Origin: Bacteroidales bacterium
Lineage (GTDB): Bacteria > Bacteroidota > Bacteroidia > Bacteroidales > UBA7960
DNA: 5,126 bases
NCBI GenBank assembly: GCA_007124575.1
Contig: SLEW01000003.1
Location: 1-5,126, forward strand
Direction of reading: 5' to 3'
The position numbers and the translations under genes are program-made. The notes under the pieces were generated by a model. It did not search any database. It was not told the origin of the DNA and saw only the letters and a program-made list of their open reading frames with translations. How positions within the stretch are numbered: the first letter of the stretch is position 1; every line of letters starts with the position of its first letter. This document shows positions 1 through 5,126 of this stretch, piece by piece.

Positions 1-107
1 AACAGGGCGAAGCGGGTGCTGCAGAGCTGAATAAAGCCATCGCCGAACGCTTCCGGGATTACAGCATGAGCCTCCGGTCCGTGCTGTTTTCTGTAATCGA
101 AGAATAA
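1..107 (+). CDS. C-terminal end of an unrecognised protein (5' end outside the window)
   Basis: An open frame enters from the left edge with its first whole codon at base 3. It runs 34 codons to a TAA at 105-107. The tail reads AELNKAIAERFRDYSMSLRS and then VLFSVIEE. It is a charged, probably helical end with alternating acidic and basic residues, no Cys, and no signal or membrane character. The G/C-rich third positions and the sharp change to A/T-rich DNA after the stop support real coding sequence. I do not recognise the family from so short a tail and propose no function. The gap of 194 bases to the kinase start, with promoter-like boxes inside it, argues against one tight operon with the kinase. 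No clear hairpin plus T-tract follows the stop. Confidence 0.65.
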   Translation, partial: QGEAGAAELNKAIAERFRDYSMSLRSVLFSVIEE

Positions 108-152
108 TCCCCCTGTCCTCAGCCCAACGCTACTTTTTTAATGCTCATGTAT

Positions 153-160
153 TATTTTTG
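153..160 (+). promoter_or_regulatory. Candidate Bacteroidota -7 box (TATTTTTG), distal
   Basis: TATTTTTG matches the Bacteroidota sigma-ABfr -7 consensus TAnnTTTG at all fixed positions. It lies in the A/T-rich spacer about 140 bases before the kinase start. No TTTG-like -33 element is visible at the usual distance of about 19-21 bases upstream, so this could be a chance match in A/T-rich DNA. Confidence 0.25.
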
Positions 161-195
161 TTATATTTTAAATTATGCCGAATAATTTCTATATT

Positions 196-203
196 TACAT
201 TTG
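196..203 (+). promoter_or_regulatory. Candidate Bacteroidota -7 box (TACATTTG), proximal
   Basis: TACATTTG is a second perfect match to TAnnTTTG, 98 bases before the kinase ATG. If used, transcription would begin near base 210 and give an untranslated leader of roughly 90 bases. No good -33 TTTG lies at the usual spacing. The nearest upstream TTTG, at 157-160, is 35 bases away, which is too far. I prefer this box to the distal one because of its position. The leader itself shows only a 4-bp inverted repeat (AGTG/CACT near 242-252) and no recognisable riboswitch. Confidence 0.35.
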
Positions 204-301
204 AATGGGATATGTTATGCCCGTGAAGAACCAAAAGTTGTGAGTGAGCCACTGTCATTTCTATACTTCTGCTTCGTATTCTGCACTAATATAGCTTTTC
301 A

Positions 302-3300
302 ATGGATAAAGACAGAGAAGAAACCCAAAGACCAGAAGATGAGAATGAGGCGCTGCGCAGGCGGGTTTCTGAATTGGAGTCGCAGCTTGGCCAGGCCACC
401 CATATCATACAACAATACAAGCTGGCAGAGGAGAAGCTGCAAATCACCCTGGATGCAATAGGTGATGCGCTTATCGTTACCGACGCTAAGGGTTGTGTCA
501 TGCAACTGAACCCTGTGGCGGAACGGCTGTGCGGCTGGACGATAGATGACGCCAGGGGCAGGCCTGTCACTGAGGTTTTTCGTATAGTGAGTGCCCTTAC
601 CGGCGAAGCAGCTGACAACACAGTCGAAAAAGTTTTGGAGACCCATGAAGTAGTCGCACTGGCTAACCATACGAAACTCATCTCCAGGGATGGCTATGAG
701 TATCAGATCGCAGACTCTGCTTCACCCATCAAAGATCGTGAGGGTCGGATTATCGGAGTTGTGCTTGTTTTCAGGGATGTGACCCGGGAATATAATATTC
801 GGGAGGCTTTAAAGGCGAGTGAGGAAAAGTACAGGACGATATTTGAGAATACCGGTTCTGGTGTTTGTATCATCGAGGAAGATTATACCATTTCCCTGGT
901 GAACGGCCATTTTGAAAAAATGTCGGGTTACTCCGCTGAAGAAGTGGAAAATAAAATGAAGTGGCCGGAGTTTGTGATGGAAGAAGACCTGGAGCGAATG
1001 AAGGAACAGCATAAACTTCGTCGGGAACAGCCTGGCAGGGCGCTTAATGAATATGAGTTCCGCTTTGTGGATAAAAACAAGCAGATCAGGTACATCCATC
1101 TCTTCATTGAAGTCATTCCCGGCACACGACAGAGCGTGGCTTCCCTGCTGGATCTTACCGAAAGAAAACGTGCAGAGGAAGAGGTGGAAAGATCCAGAGA
1201 CCACCTGCAATATATTCTGAATGGGATCGATGCGCCCATTTATGTGGCCGACATGGAGACGCATGAGATCCTTTTTGTGAATGAATCCGGTTTAGCCGCC
1301 TGGGGCCCGTGCCTGATCGGGAAACCCTGCTATGAAGTGTTGCAGGGTATGGATGCACCCTGCGATTTTTGCACCAATGATAAGCTGCTTGATGCTGAGG
1401 GTAAGCCAACCGGTATTTATCTGTGGGAGTTTCAGAATAAGGTCAATGGTCGCTGGTATGATTTGCACGATAAAGCCATACGATGGACTGACGGGCGGCT
1501 GGTCAGGATGGAGGTTGCTATAGACATTACTGAACGCAAGAAAACGGAACTGGCGCTCCAAAAGGAAAAGGACAAGTTCCATAAGATTACGCTCACGGCA
1601 CCCGGCACCATTTGCATGTTTCAAATAAGTGATGACGGACAACTGCATGTTCCCTATGCTGACCCTGACATTGAAGAAGTGTATGGATACTCACCGGAAG
1701 AATTAAAACGTGATGCCTCGCTGGTTGTTATGAATATGCCGGCTAAAGATCGCATAAGGGTCAGGAAGGAATTAAGCGCTTGTGCAGCAAAAGGGAAGCC
1801 GCTGTTTACCGAACATAAATACAATCACCCTAAAAAAGGGAATGTGTGGATGGAACTTCGCTTTGCCCCTGAGAAGGAAGGCGACGGAAGCATTACCTGT
1901 TACGGGTATGCCATTAACATCACCTCCATAAAACAGCAAGAGATCAAAGAGCAGTTATTGTATGACATTGCAAGAGCAAACATCCTTTCAGGTGACCTGG
2001 AAGAATTTTCGAAACGTGTACGAAAAAGCCTGCAAGTCTACCTTAACACCGCTAATTTTTACATTGCCCTCTATGATAAGGATACTGAACTGTTTTCGCT
2101 GCCATTCGAGAAAGATGAAAAAGACAATATCATAGAATGGCCGGCCAAAAATTCTGTCACCGGACTAATTCTGGAAGAGCAAAAGAGCATGTTGCTCAGG
2201 AAAAAAGACATTAAAAAATTGATCAAGGGAGGGAAAATCCAGCAGGTAGGCACTATGTGCGAGGCCTGGCTTGGTGTTCCGCTTATCAATGGCGGGGAAG
2301 TGATGGGAGCTATCGTGGTGCAGGACTATGACAACCCTGATGCTTTTAATCGTGAAAGCAAAGGAATCCTGGAGATTGTGTCGAACCATATCAGCCTGGC
2401 CGTTCAGCGGCAAAGAAGTTTTGAGGATTTACGTTTCCAGTCGATGATACTGGATCAGATCCAGGACAAAGTCACCGTTACAGACCTTCATGGTAAAATC
2501 ATTTATGCAAACCAGGCTGAGAGTGCGCTTTTTAATGTGTCACCGGACAAGCTGTTTGGTATCAATGTCAGTGAATTTGGTGACAACAAAGAGAAAGGGG
2601 CTTCGCAGGAAGAAGTCATTCATCATACCCTAAAAAAGGGGGCGTGGCGCGGCGAGGTGGTTAATTACAAAGAAGATGGGTCCGAGGTATACCTGGATGT
2701 ACGAACCACCCTGTTGCATGACAACAAAGGTAATGAAATAGGACTTTGTGGCGTGTCGACCGATATTACGGAACGTAAGAAAACAACCAGGCAGCTGAAT
2801 TACCATTTGCATTTTCAGGAAATGGTGGCAAAGGTCTCTTCTTCTTTTGTAAACGTGCACAAAGACAACTTTGATGAAAAGGTGAATCAAATGCTCGTCG
2901 AGATAGGGCATTTTTTTGAAGTGGACAGAACCTATCTGTTCAGATTCTCCTCCGATTACAAGACGATGACCAATACCCATGAATGGTGTGCCGAAGGGAT
3001 TCCATCTTTCATGGATGCCATGCAGAATTTTTTAATGGAGGAGCTGCCGTGGTGGAAGGAACAGGTGGTGAACAGAAAAGCCGTTCGAATTGCTGATGTT
3101 GACCAGCTCCCTGCTGAAGCCTTGAAAGAGAGGAAGGAGTTTAAAAGGCAAGGCATTCAGTCGCTGCTCACCGTGCCTGTTTTTGGCAAAGCTGCTGTGA
3201 TCGGATTTTTTGGGTTTGATTCTGTGCGTACCCAAAAAAACTGGACTACTTACCAGGTAGAGATCTTGAAAATTTTGGGAAATATTATCACAGATGCCAT

Positions 3301-4465
3301 CACCAAGGTGGAAGTTGAAGATAAGCTTGTGGAGGCCAAGGAGAAGGCTGAGGAAAGCAACCGGTTGAAGTCGGCTTTCCTGGCCAACGTGAGTCATGAG
3401 ATCCGTACTCCGATGAATGCCATCCTGGGCTTCATGGAGCTGCTAAAGGAACCTGACCTGGAAAACCAGCAGCGCATTGAGTTTGTTGATATCGTGAACA
3501 AAAGCGGCCAGCGGTTGCTGCAAACCATCAATGACATCATTGAGGCCGCCAAACTGGAGTCCGGACAAGTGGAAGTGGTGACAGAAGAGGTTTGCATTTC
3601 TGATGTCATGCAATATTTTCACACGCTGTTTGGCCATAAGGCAAAGGAGAAGAACCTGGCGCTCCGCATGGAAGAAGACTTGCCACCAGGAGCCGGATGC
3701 ATTGTCACCGACCGGCACAAGCTGGAGGGCATTCTCACCAATCTGCTGAGCAATGCCATTAAGTTCACTGCCTCGGGGCACATCGTGCTGGGCTGTTATC
3801 TAAAGGATAATCAGCTGGTGTTTTATGTGAAGGATACGGGTGTGGGTGTCAGGGAAGACCGTCAGCGTGCCATCTTTGAGCGGTTTGTGCAGGCCGACCT
3901 TGAGCTCAGCCGTGGCTACGAGGGCTCAGGCCTTGGTCTCGCCATCGTGAAAGCTTATACCGACATACTGGGAGGCAAGCTGTGGATGGAAACAGAATAC
4001 GGAAAGGGTAGCACATTTAGCGTGTCAATCCCTTACCGGCAGGCTGATCCGGTTGCGCCATCTGCTGATGTGAAGGAGGATAAGGCGCCCGTAGAGCCTG
4101 GCAGCCAAAAAATCCTGGTGGCTGAAGACGACATTATGAGCTATCAGTACCTGGCAGTCATCCTGGAGAAGCAGGGATTGACACCTCTACACGTGATGGA
4201 AGGCAAAGAGGCTGTAGATGCTGTACGCAGCAATCCCGGGATCACCATGGTGCTGATGGACTGGAAGATGCCCGGTATGAACGGCCTGGAAGCCACCCGC
4301 GAGATCCGGAAGTTCAATCCTGACATACCCATTGTCATTCAGACCGCTCATGCCCTTGAAGGCGACCGGGAAAAGGCCCGGGAAGCAGGATGTACCGACT
4401 ATATCTCCAAGCCCATCAAGTCAGATACCCTTGTGAGGGTGTTAAGGGAGCATTTGCACGATTAA
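302..4465 (+). CDS. Soluble multi-PAS/GAF hybrid sensor histidine kinase with C-terminal receiver domain
   Basis: This is a 1387-residue cytoplasmic hybrid kinase. It likely autophosphorylates a His in response to signals sensed by PAS/GAF domains and passes the phosphate to its own receiver Asp. Approximate domain order by residue: charged coiled coil 12-45; PAS1 46-160; PAS2 172-288 (ending DLTERKR); PAS3 302-412 (ending DITERKK); PAS4 425-545; GAF1 550-702; PAS5 708-826 (ending DITERKK); GAF2 838-1003; signalling helix; HisKA 1021-1087; HATPase 1135-1246; receiver 1269-1385. The H-box is NVSHEIRTPMNAI with His1032. The N-box has Asn1147 and Asn1151. G1 is DTGVGV (Asp1178), the F-box is IFERF, and G2 is GSGLGLAI (1208-1215). 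The receiver has acidic Glu1275/Asp1276/Asp1277, phosphoacceptor Asp1320 in MDWKMPGMNG, Thr1348 and Lys1370. All key residues are present, so it should be active. There is no signal peptide or membrane segment. ATG 302 is the only ATG after an in-frame stop at 287-289, and no Shine-Dalgarno precedes it. There is no Hpt or DNA-binding domain, so its downstream partner must lie elsewhere. The ligands are unknown. Confidence 0.97.
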   Translation: MDKDREETQRPEDENEALRRRVSELESQLGQATHIIQQYKLAEEKLQITLDAIGDALIVTDAKGCVMQLNPVAERLCGWTIDDARGRPVTEVFRIVSALTGEAADNTVEKVLETHEVVALANHTKLISRDGYEYQIADSASPIKDREGRIIGVVLVFRDVTREYNIREALKASEEKYRTIFENTGSGVCIIEEDYTISLVNGHFEKMSGYSAEEVENKMKWPEFVMEEDLERMKEQHKLRREQPGRALNEYEFRFVDKNKQIRYIHLFIEVIPGTRQSVASLLDLTERKRAEEEVERSRDHLQYILNGIDAPIYVADMETHEILFVNESGLAAWGPCLIGKPCYEVLQGMDAPCDFCTNDKLLDAEGKPTGIYLWEFQNKVNGRWYDLHDKAIRWTDGRLVRMEVAIDITERKKTELALQKEKDKFHKITLTAPGTICMFQISDDGQLHVPYADPDIEEVYGYSPEELKRDASLVVMNMPAKDRIRVRKELSACAAKGKPLFTEHKYNHPKKGNVWMELRFAPEKEGDGSITCYGYAINITSIKQQEIKEQLLYDIARANILSGDLEEFSKRVRKSLQVYLNTANFYIALYDKDTELFSLPFEKDEKDNIIEWPAKNSVTGLILEEQKSMLLRKKDIKKLIKGGKIQQVGTMCEAWLGVPLINGGEVMGAIVVQDYDNPDAFNRESKGILEIVSNHISLAVQRQRSFEDLRFQSMILDQIQDKVTVTDLHGKIIYANQAESALFNVSPDKLFGINVSEFGDNKEKGASQEEVIHHTLKKGAWRGEVVNYKEDGSEVYLDVRTTLLHDNKGNEIGLCGVSTDITERKKTTRQLNYHLHFQEMVAKVSSSFVNVHKDNFDEKVNQMLVEIGHFFEVDRTYLFRFSSDYKTMTNTHEWCAEGIPSFMDAMQNFLMEELPWWKEQVVNRKAVRIADVDQLPAEALKERKEFKRQGIQSLLTVPVFGKAAVIGFFGFDSVRTQKNWTTYQVEILKILGNIITDAITKVEVEDKLVEAKEKAEESNRLKSAFLANVSHEIRTPMNAILGFMELLKEPDLENQQRIEFVDIVNKSGQRLLQTINDIIEAAKLESGQVEVVTEEVCISDVMQYFHTLFGHKAKEKNLALRMEEDLPPGAGCIVTDRHKLEGILTNLLSNAIKFTASGHIVLGCYLKDNQLVFYVKDTGVGVREDRQRAIFERFVQADLELSRGYEGSGLGLAIVKAYTDILGGKLWMETEYGKGSTFSVSIPYRQADPVAPSADVKEDKAPVEPGSQKILVAEDDIMSYQYLAVILEKQGLTPLHVMEGKEAVDAVRSNPGITMVLMDWKMPGMNGLEATREIRKFNPDIPIVIQTAHALEGDREKAREAGCTDYISKPIKSDTLVRVLREHLHD

Positions 4466-4543
4466 TGTTTTAATTTTTTTGAGAGAGCTTGTTGGCTTTT
4501 AGCTTTTGGCCCCAGGACTTTTCCAGGTGTTGTTGTTTTTTCT

Positions 4544-4551
4544 TATATTTA
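4544..4551 (+). promoter_or_regulatory. Weak candidate -7 box (TATATTTA) before the lipoprotein gene
   Basis: TATATTTA differs from TAnnTTTG only in the last base and lies 40 bases before the lipoprotein ATG. It sits in the 126-base T-rich spacer between the kinase and the lipoprotein. No TTTG lies at a suitable -33 distance. It is offered only because the spacer is long enough to hold a separate promoter. Confidence 0.2.
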
Positions 4552-4591
4552 AGGGAAAAATGATTTATTGTCAAATTAAAACCATCTTATT

Positions 4592-5032
4592 ATGAAATGG
4601 CTTAGAAAAATTACCCTTATCTTGTTGCTCGCCGCGATGGGCGCATTTATGACCAGCTGCTTCGGGACTTTTCAGCTCACCCGCAACGTGTATAGCTGGA
4701 ATGAAAGTGTAACCTCCAACAAATTTGCCCAAACCCTCCTTTTCTATGGGATGAATGTGGTTCCGGTTTACGGGGCGGCAACCTTTTTGGACTTCTTTGT
4801 ATTTAACCTCGTGGAGTTCTGGTCAGGCAGTAATCCCATTGCCATGGCTGAGTACGAGGAGGAAACCCAGCTGGTGCAGGTGGATGGACAATGGTATGAG
4901 ATGCATGCAACAAAAAACCATTTTACCGTGTCGAAGGTGGAAGACGGAAGCGTCGCTGAAATATTATATTCCATTCAGTTTGACGAACTTACCCATCAAT
5001 TTATCGTGAAGGCCGACACGGAGGGACAGTAA
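4592..5032 (+). CDS. DUF3332-type small lipoprotein
   Basis: This is a 146-residue protein with a lipoprotein-type export signal. MKWLRK is followed by the hydrophobic stretch ITLILLLAAMGAFM and a cysteine at residue 23 in the context MTSC. The -1 Ser fits a lipobox, but Met at -3 is not the usual Leu. I expect lipidation at Cys23 and attachment to the inner or outer membrane; which one cannot be told. The mature part opens with FGTFQLTRNVYSWNESVTSN. A strongly hydrophobic stretch follows at about 48-77, including NVVPVYGAATFLDFF, and then EFWSGSNPIA (75-84). From memory, the LT-x-VY-WN, IPVYG and EFW-GSNP pattern is the hallmark of DUF3332, a family of unknown function. Residues 87-146 are polar and probably beta-rich. 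The length fits a complete family member. The ATG is the obvious start because it precedes the signal directly. Upstream DNA is A-rich with no Shine-Dalgarno. A role together with the kinase is unproven. Confidence 0.88.
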   Translation: MKWLRKITLILLLAAMGAFMTSCFGTFQLTRNVYSWNESVTSNKFAQTLLFYGMNVVPVYGAATFLDFFVFNLVEFWSGSNPIAMAEYEEETQLVQVDGQWYEMHATKNHFTVSKVEDGSVAEILYSIQFDELTHQFIVKADTEGQ

Positions 5033-5126
5033 TCAGGTTTCTGTTTGCAGTATTGGTGCTTTGCCAGAATGCCCGGGATAGATGTTATTGCTGGTTTGCC
5101 GGCTTAGCTGGTATGGAGACGGTAAA

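Noticed and set aside
201..461. An 86-codon plus-strand frame beginning at TTG 201 and overlapping the kinase start
   Set aside because: It overlaps the kinase frame, whose first PAS domain is clear. Its start lies inside a promoter-like box and its translation shows no domain-like pattern.
286..681. Minus-strand open frames opposite the kinase gene, up to 151 codons long, here and elsewhere along the gene
   Set aside because: The plus-strand frame is confirmed throughout by recognisable PAS, GAF and kinase motifs. The antisense translations show no conserved motif and are rich in Ser/Leu/Phe, as expected of antisense shadows.
1523..2790. Repeated DITERKK segments (near 1523 and 2762) as a tandem duplication
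   Set aside because: This is the standard C-terminal DIT motif that links PAS domains to following helices. The flanking PAS domains differ widely, so there is no recent repeat.
4466..4591. Possible rho-independent terminator after the kinase in a T-rich spacer
   Set aside because: The only inverted repeats are 3 bp (for example GGA/TCC at 4515-4524 before TGTTGTTGTTTTTT). CCAGG occurs as a direct repeat, not an inverted one. There is no credible stem.
5086..5108. Short hairpin TGCCGGC-TTA-GCTGGTA near the right edge as a terminator for the lipoprotein gene
   Set aside because: The stem needs two G-U pairs and is followed by GGAGACGG rather than a T-tract.
5029..5126. A plus-strand frame after the lipoprotein reading RFLFAVLVLCQNA, which resembles a signal peptide
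   Set aside because: It has no ATG near its beginning and continues into an atypical Cys/Trp-rich stretch. About 30 open codons are compatible with chance, although a GGAGGGA sequence lies just upstream.

Overview
The window looks like ordinary chromosomal DNA from a member of the Bacteroidota. This is an inference from several weak signs. The coding DNA has moderate G+C and the intergenic DNA is A/T-rich. Neither complete gene has a convincing Shine-Dalgarno sequence before its start. TAnnTTTG-type -7 promoter boxes lie upstream of the main gene. The main gene is a long soluble PAS/GAF hybrid kinase of a kind common in that phylum. I cannot name a genus.

Layout, all on the + strand: (1) bases 1-107 hold the last 34 codons of an unrecognised gene. 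(2) Bases 108-301 are an A/T-rich spacer with two perfect TAnnTTTG boxes. (3) Bases 302-4465 hold one very large gene for a 1387-residue hybrid sensor histidine kinase. Its order is PAS-PAS-PAS-PAS-GAF-PAS-GAF-HisKA-HATPase-REC, with all phosphotransfer and ATP-binding motifs intact and no membrane segment. (4) Bases 4466-4591 are a T-rich spacer with no convincing terminator. (5) Bases 4592-5032 hold a 146-residue predicted lipoprotein that I assign to the uncharacterised DUF3332 family. (6) Bases 5033-5126 contain nothing I can call with support.

The kinase probably integrates several cytoplasmic signals through seven sensor modules and passes phosphate from His1032 to Asp1320 of its own receiver. 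No separate response regulator, Hpt protein or DNA-binding output is visible, so its target lies elsewhere. The lipoprotein has its own spacer, and its link to the kinase is only proximity.

I found no mobile element, CRISPR array, RNA gene or clear new system. The points most worth a second look are a cysteine cluster in the third PAS domain, two in-phase -1 frameshift heptamers in the kinase sensor region, and the DUF3332 lipoprotein.
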